Shown piece by piece: positions 54,503 through 64,000 of a DNA stretch of 64,000 bases. The stretch's first letter is position 1. Each line of letters opens with the position of its first letter. The position numbers were made by a program, and so were the translations under genes. This stretch comes from Paracamarosporium sp. OC-R06-R3 (Eukaryota; Ascomycota; Dothideomycetes; Pleosporales; Didymosphaeriaceae): assembly GCA_019828545.1 (NCBI GenBank), contig JACVRA010000127.1, positions 1-64,000 of the forward strand. The letters are read 5' to 3'. The notes under the pieces are model-generated. The model did no database searches. It worked only from the letters and a program-made list of their open reading frames with translations, and had not been told where the DNA came from.

Positions 54503-56140
54503 CTTGATTGGGGGAGACGAACGTTTATGTTGATGGAATAATTCCTAGAGTTCTCTAAAGATCTGGAGAAGCACGGCGAAACACAACCATTATATAGTCC
54601 CGAACCTCTAGGTTTTCTTTGAAGCGCAAGGGCTTCCCCGGACAAGAAGAGTTCTAGATCACACGCCACATTCCAGCCCGTCCCAGAGGTTAGTGTTAAG
54701 ACGCCAAACAACAGTAGATCTTTACAGTATTAGTAAATCAACAGAGCTAAACATCCACGAAAAAGGAGCACAAGAGAGATTTGAAAGATGATCTGCTGCG
54801 GTAGATCTCGACATGGTGAAAAGATCATCGCAGAACTGTAGATCTCGACATCACGAACAAATCATTGCAATCTAATACCCGCAAAATAAGAGTCTAGGGG
54901 CTCGAAAGCTAACCCACGAAATCTCCATGTTGGCTCATACGCTAAACCGGTTTTGCTGAACCACTTTCGTTTTTGTGCTAGTGTCGTTAAGGTCATCCCG
55001 ATTGAGGCGGTCTAGTAGCCGACTAATGCAGACCATCTCGGCGGCTCTGTCCAGATGTCTACGCCGTCTGCTGCCACAAGGGATTTGGCGAGCGTCGCTA
55101 TCCTATACAAATTGGGGCAAGTGATGGCCAGGGGATTTGACTAGATTCGATATAAGCTTCGTCTCTGGCTTCCGCAAAGGGAATCAAGCTTGGGTCTTAG
55201 TGCTCAATCGAGTGCCATTCGATCGGAGCATGCGAAAAGCAAAGTCCAGAACCCAAGATTGCGGTCTCGCTAATCGCTTCTGGCAAGCTCGAGCCTCGCT
55301 GCCCGACATGAATTTGACCGTAGCTCCCTTGGTGACTGACTCCTCTCACCATGTGGCTGGCTGATCTCGACGCGCGTACACAGTACTGTGTAGCTTGTTG
55401 AGCCTCTGAAGTCACGTTGAAAATTTATTCGTGAAACTTCGAGTGCTGGCAGACATTTCAAAAACCTGGGTCGTCATTGCAGACTCGGCGGGGTTTATGT
55501 CATCATCTTTCGAGCACAGGGTATCGAGTTTGGGATGGCGTGGGATCCTGCACCAGGACGGTAGCTCAAAGGGTGCTAAGCCTATTCTAGGAAGACCAAA
55601 TATGAAGTTCTGTAAGCCCGTCCGAGCACCGACATGCGCGTGATCATAATTAGAAGAATTTTCCAAGGTGATCCGAGTTCGATGCGTGACAGATTGATGG
55701 GCGTTGTATGATATCACGCTGCCGGCGCAATCGGAGCCGTGAAAGCAGCCGTAGAGTGTGCCGCTCACGGTCGCTGAAGTTTGACGCAGTGGCGACTGGA
55801 GTTTTGCACCTCTCTTTCCTACCTATACACATCCTCGATCTTACTATAAAGCGGCCTACTGGATTCTTAGGCGACACTCCTGTGTGTTGCGCTGGTCCTA
55901 AGATAATGATAATGCTTACCGGCGCTAATCTTTATGTAGTAAGTGGGGTGTCAGCTAGTACTACACATTAGAGCGACCATTCGAATGCTCTTCCTGCACC
56001 TCACCCTCCCCTTGATCGTTATATAGAATCTTGCCTTGATAGGTAGAATGAGTTAGCAGGTGTTTTGCACCGCAGCTGTCCTTTTATGCAGTTTCGTTAC
56101 ATGTGTCATCGATAAGGCCAAAGCAAAGCAACACACTCAG
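54503..56140. other. Gene-free 1.6 kb
   Basis: No supported gene. Contains a short tandem duplication at 54782-54852. Open frames of 60-118 codons overlap one another on both strands without family signatures. The last 150 bases are the leader of the HET gene. Confidence 0.45.
54782..54852 (+). repeat. Two diverged copies of a 35-bp unit
   Basis: Both copies contain GTAGATCTCGACAT preceded by AAAGATSATC. The second differs by small changes and one extra base. The 14-base core is shared exactly. Confidence 0.8.
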
Positions 56141-58130
56141 ATGGACACACAAGAGCCTGAACGGCATCTAGTCGACGAGACCCCAATCTACCAATCCCTA
56201 GGAAACCCCCGGGGCGAGATTCGTCTTCTCCGCTTTCACCATCGTGAAAATCCGTCAGAACCGCACTCAGTCTCTCTAGCGACCTTCCGTCTCGAAGATG
56301 CCAACCTCCCTGCCTATTTTGCGCTCTCATACGAATGGAATCCCAGAATGTTACAAAATTTTGATTTTCCCCAAGTGGTCAGAGTCAACAACATGCACAA
56401 GCAGATTACTCGGAACCTGGGAATTGCCCTTGAAGCTCTGTACAGTATTTTGAATACTACGACATACTTTTGGGTCGACGCGATTTGTATCAATCAGGAC
56501 GACACATCCGAGAAGAACCACCAGGTCAGCGTAATGGGAAAAATTTATCAGACCGCAAAAATAGTCTTTGTTTGGCTGGGTTTTGCGGCATTCGGAATCA
56601 GCATAGAGCTCCTACAGAACCTGCTTCGCCTGAGTAATTTCGACAGTGAACTTGAAGCGGTTTTACTTGATCCAGGCCTCCAAGAGCAATGGGAACATCT
56701 GAGTATCTTCTTTCGATCCACGTACTGGGAACGTTGCTGGATAATGCAAGAAATGTTCCTTGCTCGTGCATGTTACGTCTTGCTACCCAACGTTCATCTG
56801 GATGAGTATGTTGGAGACAATCGATACATCACTTTCAACTTTGCCCACTTGGTCAAATTGGGCGAACGCATTAATTGGTACCGACGTCGTTTGCTTGACC
56901 ACCTTGCTGAGGGAGATTTAGACGCTTTCGAACCTTTCCGGAAGACCTTGAGGTTCCTACCACCCCATATTGTGGTGTTGTGGGCCTTCAAAAGGGGAGA
57001 TTTATCTAACGCGCTCATATCTTTCGCTCACAATTCTGCTACGAACCCTAGGGACAAAGTATATGCATTTACAAGCTTAGCAATCCCCTTCGACGATACA
57101 GAACCGCTGGAAATTGAATATAGCAAGTCTGTGCAAGAAGTATTCAAAGAAACAGCCGTGTACATTATCAAAGGGTCAAAAAGCCTTAATTTGCTTTGTT
57201 GCGCTGGCCACGACGACGACAAAGGTCTTCCCTCTTGGGTACCCAAATGGGACAACTGGAAGACACACGACTTTTTTTTTTACGATCATTTTGAGAGGAT
57301 GCAAGCAGGAGGCCAACTTTCTAGCTTCTCAATTCAAGCAAATAAGGTCATTACGCACGCATTTTACGTTGGCATACCGTTGTACTGCGCACTTCCATCA
57401 TCGCTGCGGCGTCTTGCTGAGACCAACCCCGACCCTAATATCAGGGTTGAATTAGCTCGCCATGTGGTGTCGTGTCTGCGAATGGCAAATTTGAGCCTCT
57501 TCGAGCATCTGGAAAGAAAGGGGATGGACACTTATTTCCTATACGAACCTCTATTCTTCGGGCTTTGGTCCAACATGGCCTACCATAGCCAATTCCAAAA
57601 GGATAACCTTGACGATGCTCAAGCCTTGCGCATATTCCTCAGAGACCTTATAGGCCACCCTCTCATGGATCTTTCATCACAAACTCGCGACGAAGTTATA
57701 CATTCCCGTCACTCGAGAAAATTTACTTTTGTACACGATGAGGAATTATTCTTTATCAGCGTGCCCGACGTCCTCCAAGTTGAGAAGATCCAGGACCTCA
57801 TGTTCACAGGTATGTTTAGCCTGCTGGCTGTTGTACAGACTTTGTCATGTTATGCTAACGTGTGTCTCAGACGAAATTGTCAAGCAAGAAGTGGCAATGA
57901 ATAGGGGATCGTTCTACCTCCCAGGAACCGTGAAGGTGCGGGGCAAAAAAGAACTGATCCATCAAAGGTTCTTCATTGCGGCTATTCCAGGTTGCAAACA
58001 ACTCTTGATGCTGAGAGGAGTGGATGGTACTGCGAATGATTATAGAATTGTGGGGCCAGCAAAGGTATCGGGCTTGATGCGCGGGATAGTTCCTGAGCGC
58101 CTGCAGCCGCAGCAGATCACCATTGTTTGA
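56141..58130 (+). CDS. HET-domain protein, two exons
   Basis: Start at the ATG 56141 ('MDTQEPERH'); the frame is open from 56060 but only with a GTG. Exons 56141-57809 and 57871-58130 with a 61-nt intron (GTATGT...GCTAAC...CTCAG) in phase 1 give 642 residues. The HET domain covers about 58-230: 'FALSYEWN' at 60-67, where most members have Y-x-WG, so the Gly is replaced; 'YFWVDAICINQDD' at 109-121; 'MGKIYQTAKIVFVWLG' at 132-147; and 'CWIMQEMF'. 'NPRDKVYAFTSLA' is the following conserved helix. The C-terminal end 'RFFIAAIPG...' comes from exon 2 and ends at 58130. Intact and probably functional; role as for other HET proteins in incompatibility-type cell death. Confidence 0.9.
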
Positions 58131-58214
58131 TTTGTTGTTGCGATCGCGGTGTCGAGGTACGCAGCATTAGCTATAGGGAACCTGTAACGTAACAGTACAA
58201 ATCTTAGCCTCTGT

Positions 58215-58230
58215 CCGTACGTACGTACGG
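58215..58230. repeat. Perfect 16-bp palindrome CCGTACGTACGTACGG
   Basis: Self-complementary with no spacer, built from TACG units. Confidence 0.9.
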
Positions 58231-58291
58231 TGTCTCACTACTGTTTCACCATTGCCTACTAGCCCCTAGGCCATTATGTATATAGAGCCCT

Positions 58292-58315
58292 CATCCTTCT
58301 GTACTTAGAAGGATG
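58292..58315 (+). terminator. Hairpin near the 3' end of the HET gene
   Basis: CATCCTTC and GAAGGATG pair perfectly around an 8-base loop, 160 bases after the HET stop. A role in 3' end formation is a guess; it could also be a relic inverted repeat. Confidence 0.35.
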
Positions 58316-59278
58316 GAGCAAAAGTCAATCAATCAAATACAGTCTTTGCTCCCACCCGTACCTACCAACAGCCTCCGTGATATTTGACAGGACGGCGCTA
58401 GCGTATGAGGGAAAAGGGGACAGAAGAAAGATGCGGAGAATAGATTTCAACCTTGTTATTGGTAGAAAGCAATTTGCTGCTATGCCATATCGTAGCAATT
58501 GCTTGATTAGAACCTTTGAAGCTTAAAGTTTTACTTTCTACTCTTGCCTTTATTTCTCGCTTTTAGATCTCTGTGCTTGGAGGATCATTTCGATACAATG
58601 AACTGGAAATACTACGCTTTGATTCGCAAGATCTTTTGTTATCGCTGGTCATCTAGACCAGACCACATATCATTGTTGTGCCAGAGTACGTCGTTAGCCT
58701 TTGTACTTTAATATAGCTACGCATCTCAAGTAAAACGAAAATTCACAAGAGTAACGAGAGTAAACCTGTAGCTGTCGAGGTGTGATTACGCAACAGAAAA
58801 CTCGTCGTGTTAGACGTGAATGATGTTATTCAATTGAACAAATTATTCAGTCACATGGGTTGTTCTCGGGCAGAATTGAGCGTTGCATGCAATCTACCTA
58901 AAATGTACGGACTGCGTTGTTTTGTGCAAAGAATCTTAGGATGCCGCCTTTTAACTTCTTATTAGGTGGACATGTAGGATCGCCGATATGCTCTCACAAT
59001 GCGCAAATAATTTCTAGAACGACTTTGCGCAAGAAGTACATGACGCGTAAGGCGGTCGTAGGATTATTGCGTTTCTGTATTTAGGAATCCGCAAGCAAGC
59101 ACTAAACCAGAAAGAGAAAAGGGCGCGCGGATTTCGGAAGCGTTAACCGCCGATCTCCGTTTCCCCGAAGGCATCGAGCGAGTATGTGCCCCCTACACCA
59201 ACCGACCTGCAACCGACCCTCCAGGTGGTAGTGATTCGTTCCATTAGATAAATTCGGCGGGATTGGGCGTCGCGCACC

Positions 59279-61212
59279 ATGGATCCACCAGCCAGCAAAT
59301 CCTCGGCCGCCTACGGCCATGCATGTTCGAATTGCGTAAAGGCCAAGTGCAAGTGCATACCTCGCGAGAATGGCGGTTGCGAAAGGTAATTTTGTAACAG
59401 CTCGTTGAAATAGTCCTTTAGGTCTGATTTATGCAGATGTCACCGTCTCAAAAAGGACTGTCAGCCAGCAAAATTCGTTCGAAGGGCAGGGACGCAGAAA
59501 GCAGCTCGCAAGTCGCAACTGGAAGATAAACTTGACAACCTTGTTACGTTGCTGCAAGTGAGTCAGCATGATCTTATAGGTTGTCGTCTTTGGCGACTAA
59601 TTCGAGATTAGGCGCAACAAACGCCTACACCAGCTTTGACGCCTTCACCATCCGCCCAAACGGCGCAGGGCGAAGCATGTCCAGCGTCCAAAGATTCACT
59701 CGCCGCGCCTACTAGTATAGCCCCCAGGCCTTTTCCATCTGAGCAGACCCCACAGCAAGTATTATCGAGGTTCCGCACGCGGTACCTGGAGTACTTTCCA
59801 TTCCTCCATCTCCCAAACAATGCCGCCGTGAGTGCCCTAAACGTTCCCCACTGCAACGAGTTTTGTGCTCATAGTTTTCAGGCTGATGAGGCCTTTGTGC
59901 GTGAGCGCCCCCATACATATAGAGCTATCCAAGTAATTTGCGAGAGATCGCGTATACGACAAGGCCCGTTTGGAATTCAAGTTCGCGAAGACCTCACACT
60001 TCGCGTGGTTCCGGGTGAGTTTGCTCAGTGAAGAGTAATCTGGAGTCTGACGTGAATTGTTCAGGTGGCGAGCGGAGCATCGATTTACTACTGTGTCTGC
60101 TCGTCTGCATAACATGGCAAGTCTATTTCACGCCCTCGAGGAGAGGTGGTATGGGGATGTTCTTGAACGTGGCAAAGTAGGTGATTTTCGCAAAGCGCGC
60201 TGAATTAGTAAGGTATTGACTTTTTAGACATGTTATAGCTGACCTAGGTTACAACCGACCGACCAACATGGTCATGGCTTGCCCGAGACCTCCTGTGCTT
60301 GTAGGTCAGCCACCGGATCAACATGAAACGCACAACGACGAAGAGCGCCGCGCCCTCGTCGGCTGCTTTTCGATTGCGGCGATGACCGCTCTCGCAATCA
60401 AGGCCGAACCCATGCGGTGGTCTCCACACATTGCCAGGGCTTGCGACCGACTCTCGCAAAATCTCGACAACCCAGGCGATGGCGTCCTCGTGGCCATGGC
60501 TCGTATTTCACGTGTGTCGGTCGACGCATACAACACTCTTCAGCAAGTCGAAGAGGACCCGTCCAGCGCACCTTCTGCCCTACACCAGGTACGGGCATTG
60601 CGAACCATGCTTGACGTGGTCAAAGGGGGTCTTACATCAGCGCAATCGCAAAACAGCATGGTTCAGTTGTACCTCCATGCCGCCGAAGTGCAGATTCATG
60701 AACCCGCCTTGTATGGTCTCCCCCCTCTGTCGTCGAACACGACGCTAGACTTTCAACGCATCGAATGTCTCACCGCCTGCCTCCACGCGTGCAAAGCCTC
60801 ACTAGATAACTACCTCGTCATACCATCCGTCACCATGAACATGGTCCAGGTCCTTGCTTTTTCGAACACAGCCCAAGTCCTCTACTCACTCTCTGTGGTT
60901 GAATGTCTGGGTTGGGATCGCAACGCCGCACGCGCAACTGCAGATATCTTGTGGTATTTTGATCAGGTTTGCGCAAAGTTCGAAACAGCTTGCAACCAAC
61001 TGCGGGAAGAAACTGGTAGCGAAGATAATGTATTCTCGCTTGCAGGTGGACACGAAGGACTAAGGTCGCTCAGCGCCAAGTGGAGGGAGAATTTGGAGAC
61101 AGCAACGGGCGTCGGTATGGACTTTTCAGGAGGACTCGAGGGAGGGGGCGATGCGTGGATGACGAATGCGGACATGTGGTTCACCAACGTTTGGGGGGAG
61201 ACGCAATTTTAG
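59279..61212 (+). CDS. Zn2Cys6 fungal transcription factor
   Basis: Six exons: 59279-59385, 59437-59557, 59612-59827, 59882-60014, 60065-60176 and 60228-61212. Introns are 50-54 nt and the sum gives 557 residues in phase. The Zn2Cys6 cluster (Cys16, 19, 26, 34, 37, 44) is split by intron 1 inside 'CERCHRLKKDC', a usual place. A basic linker and short coiled-coil ('QLEDKLDNLVTLLQ') follow for dimerisation. The middle ('RYLEYFPFLHLP', 'RSIDLLLCLLVCITW') is the conserved N-part of the fungal_trans-like region in regulators of the Pleosporales type. The rest is helical. Dimers of this class bind CGG half sites. The MFS exporter lies 580 bases downstream in the same direction, and nested CGG...CCG palindromes lie between them, so local regulation is likely but unproved. 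Confidence 0.88.
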
Positions 61213-61594
61213 TGGACATGTTTTGATACCCTTGTGTGTTTAAGATGGTCGGATGGAAAACCAGAAAAAAGAGTCCTTGGATCCCATATGCCGGTATTAT
61301 CGGAGCGATTTGAGGCTGCGTCGTTCCGGTAGTCGGTCTGTTTGATCCTCCGAGGAACCGTATCTAGGGTTGCCTAACCAACCACAACGATCCTAGAATA
61401 CCTCGCTCAAGCCCGCGACGGATACATCTTATCAGACTAGCAAAGTGTAAATCGTCCGTTGTGGTAGTTGTGCGTGGATGAGTTAAGCCACGGGGAAGGA
61501 GATTGCGCGGTTTCGCATCAGTCGTATTCGTCCGAAGGGCTACTCATGCTCGATATAAGGGCTGCGCACCAGTTATCTGCTTGATTCGCCAGCA

Positions 61595-61624
61595 AATCCC
61601 GCGTGCGGCGGGATTGAATCCCGC
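61595..61624. promoter_or_regulatory. Three alternating AATCCCGC / GCGGGATT elements
   Basis: Order: AATCCCGC, 5 bases, GCGGGATT, 1 base, AATCCCGC. The right pair is a 17-bp perfect palindrome that reads CGG-N9-CCG, as in many Zn2Cys6 targets. Confidence 0.75.
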
Positions 61625-61651
61625 TCGTACCACCAATGCCGGTTCCTCCCT

Positions 61652-61670
61652 AAACCCGTGGACCGGGTTT
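61652..61670. promoter_or_regulatory. Inverted repeat AAACCCG-N5-CGGGTTT
   Basis: Perfect 7-base arms. It contains CCG and CGG half sites in everted orientation and lies 120 bases before the MFS start. Confidence 0.65.
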
Positions 61671-61792
61671 GAGCATCAGGCTGCGAACAAAACTGTCCGC
61701 ATTTCGTGATTTTTATTTAGTTGGTCGCCCAGCTAGCACATTTGGTTGCTGCTTACCTCGAACTTGCGGATTCTGAGCCGGATTCAGCCACC

Positions 61793-63719
61793 ATGTCGAC
61801 ATCTGCCGAAGCTGCACCCGCAGCCACCACAACAACAATAGCAACCTCGCAATCTGGATCCCAGCCCGCGGAAGATGCACTCGTTCCGATGAAATCAATG
61901 ACGGAGTCGGCAAAGGCTGAAATACACTATGTGACTGGAATAAGACTTGTCCTGGTCGTGAGCAGTGTATCTCTCATCACGTTTCTGCTGCTGCTCGATC
62001 AGAGTATACTCAGCACGGCTATACCGAAAATTACGAGCCAGTTCCACTCGCTGCCCGATGTAGGATGGTACAGTGGAGCGTACCAGTTAGCTGCGTGAGT
62101 CGGGATACTTGAGGTTTTATCCAAAGTCGCTAACAAGTTGCAGTGCGGCCCTCCAGCCTCTTAGCGGCAAGATTTACACTCATATGAAGCTCAAGCACGT
62201 CTTTTTGTTTCATCTTTTCCTTTTCGAGCTCGGCTCTCTCGTCTGCGCGGTGGCCACGAGCTCGTCGATGCTCATCGGCGGACGTGTGCTGGCAGGATTG
62301 GGAGCATCTGGACTGATGAATGGCGGGCTAAACATCATCACCAACTGTGTACCTCTGGCGAAGCGTCCGTTGTATACCGGAATCATGATTGGAATCGGGC
62401 AAATTGGTCTAGTCTCGGGTCCGCTGATTGGGGGCGCTCTGACAGAGCATGTAACCTGGCGATGGTGTAAGTTTTCCTCGCCTACGTTAAGCTCATGCTC
62501 ATGGATGTAGGCTTCTACATAAACCTCCCTATAGGAGCTGTTACCGCCGCCATGCTCATCTTTATTCACATCCCAGAGCCTAACCCAAAGGCACCTTATT
62601 CGGTTGATCTCCTACGCGACCTCGTTCTCCACAAGCTTGATCTCCCTGGATTCGCGCTGTTTGCGCCAGCATGCATAATGCTGCTCCTCGCTCTGCAGTT
62701 TGGCGGCGATGGATCACACGCTTGGGACAGCGCGTCCGTGATTGGTCTTTTTGTAGGTGCAGGCGTGGTAGCCATAATGTTCATCGCATGGGAAGCCAGA
62801 GTTGGCGAAAAGGCCATGATCCCGGGAGTGTTGTTCCAAAGCAGGATCATGTTGGCGTGCATCGGGCAGACCGTCGGACTAGGTGTCTGTGTGTTTGTGG
62901 GGGCCTTTTGGTTGCCGACGTATTTCCAAAGCGTGAGGGGCGCAGGACCGACGGAGAGTGGAGTCGATGGGCTGCCACAGATTTTGACCCAGCTGCTTTT
63001 CGCAATCGGGTCTGGCGCCGCTGGTATGCTTCCATTATCCTGTAAGCGATGAGGATAAAGCTGACAGAATGCAGTATCGAAATTGGGTTACTATCTCCCA
63101 TGGGCAGTCTTTAGCGGCGCGTGCCTAGCAATTGGCAGCGGTCTGTTGTCGACACTGGACCAGTATACGAGCACAGCCAAGTGGATTGGGTACTTGATAA
63201 TCGTTGGCGCAGGCCGTGGCTCAGGCATACAAATGGTAAGCGGCCATCCCGCTTCTTTTGCTCGTTTTTCTGACGTTGATCCAGTCTCTTGTGGCGACCC
63301 AATCCGCTCTTCCCATGCGACTCATCCCCGTATCACTGGCGTTCCTCATCTTCCTCCAGAACCTATCCGCAGCCATATTCCTCGTCGTCGCCAACACAAT
63401 CTTCACGCAATCTCTCATCAAGAAACTCGCCGAGTATGCACCATCCATCCCTCCAGAGGCGGCCCTAAAAGCTGGATCTAGCGCCGAAGCGGTGAGAAAT
63501 CTCGTGGCGCCGGGGGAGATGGCGGGTGTGTTGGATGCATACAGCGAGAGCTTGAGTAATATTTGGTACTTATTAGTCGCATTTTCGTCCTTTGCGTTTG
63601 TATGTTCGTTTGGAATGGGGTGGGTGGATGTGAGAAAGAAGAAAGGAGAAAAGAATGAAGAGAAAAAGAGCGAAGCAAGCGAAGAGGGGGCGGTGAGGGA
63701 GGAAAAGGAAGAAGTATAA
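61793..63719 (+). CDS. MFS exporter of the 14-TM (DHA2/TRI12-like) drug:H+ antiporter group
   Basis: Five exons: 61793-62094, 62144-62466, 62511-63023, 63075-63235 and 63285-63719. Introns are 49, 44, 51 and 49 nt and the sum gives 577 residues in phase. A 45-residue hydrophilic N-terminus precedes the first membrane segment with '[17 protein letters not shown]' (DHA2 motif D1). '[16 protein letters not shown]' is motif B-like, and 'GPLIGGAL...[13 protein letters not shown]' is motif C and its follow-on. The count of hydrophobic segments fits 14. The tail is Lys/Glu-rich and cytoplasmic. These plasma-membrane transporters export drugs or secondary metabolites. There is no biosynthetic gene in the window, so xenobiotic or self-protection export is the simplest role. 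Likely controlled by the adjoining Zn2Cys6 gene. Confidence 0.9.
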
Positions 63720-64000
63720 GCTGAGTAGACGGTTGCACGCTTACTGTCAGCGATGCCCTGCCACTGGTACTAATTCTTTCGCTCTTCTTCCGTTGCATGC
63801 ATAGGCAACTGGGACATTCATTACCTAGAGACGGATAGACTGTATAAATTTGTAATGATAAGTTATCAGCTCGATCATCATTGTCTACGTTGGTTGGTTT
63901 GGTCATGATGTCCGGGTTTCCGAGTCTCATGAAGCATGAATAGCCACAATTTTTAATCGGAGCGCAAGGATTTGTTTGAATGGAAGGTATCGTGAAGATG
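63720..64000. other. 3' flank of the MFS gene
   Basis: 280 bases to the window end. No feature recognised. Confidence 0.4.

Larger units (their letters stand above)
58131..59278. other. Gene-free spacer with palindromes
   Basis: 1.1 kb between the HET gene and the Zn2Cys6 gene. Carries a 16-bp palindrome and a hairpin (listed separately). AT-rich from 58400 on. No gene. Confidence 0.5.
61213..61792 (+). promoter_or_regulatory. Promoter region of the MFS gene with nested inverted repeats
   Basis: 580 bases. The central part, 61590-61675, holds several inverted repeats, each containing CGG/CCG half sites (see separate entries). No other gene fits. Confidence 0.65.

Noticed and set aside
61560..61632. 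Possible tRNA relic: GCGGG-ATTGAAT-CCCGC looks like a T arm followed by ...ACCACCA
   Set aside because: The anticodon and acceptor stems cannot be built; nested palindromes explain the sequence better.
1..64000. CRISPR arrays, bacterial operons, insertion sequences
   Set aside because: None seen; gene structure is eukaryotic and no regularly spaced repeats with unique spacers occur. No transposase or reverse transcriptase signature was found.

Overview
The window is nuclear DNA of a filamentous ascomycete, most likely a Dothideomycete near the Pleosporales. The basis is gene style and content. Introns are mostly 44-96 nt, with GT..AG ends and CTAAC- or CTGAC-like branch sites. There are HET, HeLo and Zn2Cys6 families, a fungal URA2-type pyrimidine multienzyme, and old genes carrying C-to-T changes in the CpA context of repeat-induced point mutation (RIP). 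The genus is inference. I placed exon joins by reading splice sites and checking phase; none is confirmed by RNA.

Layout. 1-13 kb is an accessory, decaying region: the tail of a TPR protein, a broken cytochrome P450, an intact HET gene, a C-terminally membrane-anchored unknown, a chymotrypsin-fold protease-like gene that appears spliced in frame to a Whi3-like RRM coding region, and a HET pseudogene with four RIP-type lesions. 13-23 kb is gene-poor and holds one three-exon protein with repeated Cys clusters plus many simple repeats and strand-asymmetric stretches. 22.9-25.4 kb has a DUF4385-like gene and an HExxH protein with an in-frame EELK minisatellite. 27.7-43.5 kb is a conserved core block: a vacuolar TRP channel (yvc1-like), URA2/pyrABCN, a vacuolar R-SNARE, POP5, a small unknown and an alpha/beta hydrolase. 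44.5-64 kb is accessory again: an OTT_1508-like deaminase, a HeLo plus kinase-like protein, a serine-rich unknown, a three-exon small secreted cysteine-rich protein, a secreted Thr-rich protein, a second intact HET gene, and a Zn2Cys6 regulator beside an MFS exporter.

How the genes fit together. HET, HeLo, TPR and deaminase-like proteins are the parts from which fungal self/non-self recognition and programmed cell death are built, so the flanks resemble an allorecognition-rich neighbourhood around a housekeeping core. The regulator/exporter pair at the right end, separated by nested CGG...CCG palindromes, looks like a local detoxification unit.

Most notable observations: (1) URA2 has no vestigial dihydroorotase-like domain; the MGS-like and aspartate transcarbamoylase parts are joined by about 36 residues on contiguous DNA. 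(2) A protease-like domain with Cys at the nucleophile position (GDCG) is joined through a well-formed 53-nt intron to a Whi3-like RRM protein. (3) A HeLo domain is fused to a degenerate kinase domain. (4) Nested palindromes lie between the Zn2Cys6 gene and the exporter. (5) An eight-cysteine secreted protein is visible only after splicing.
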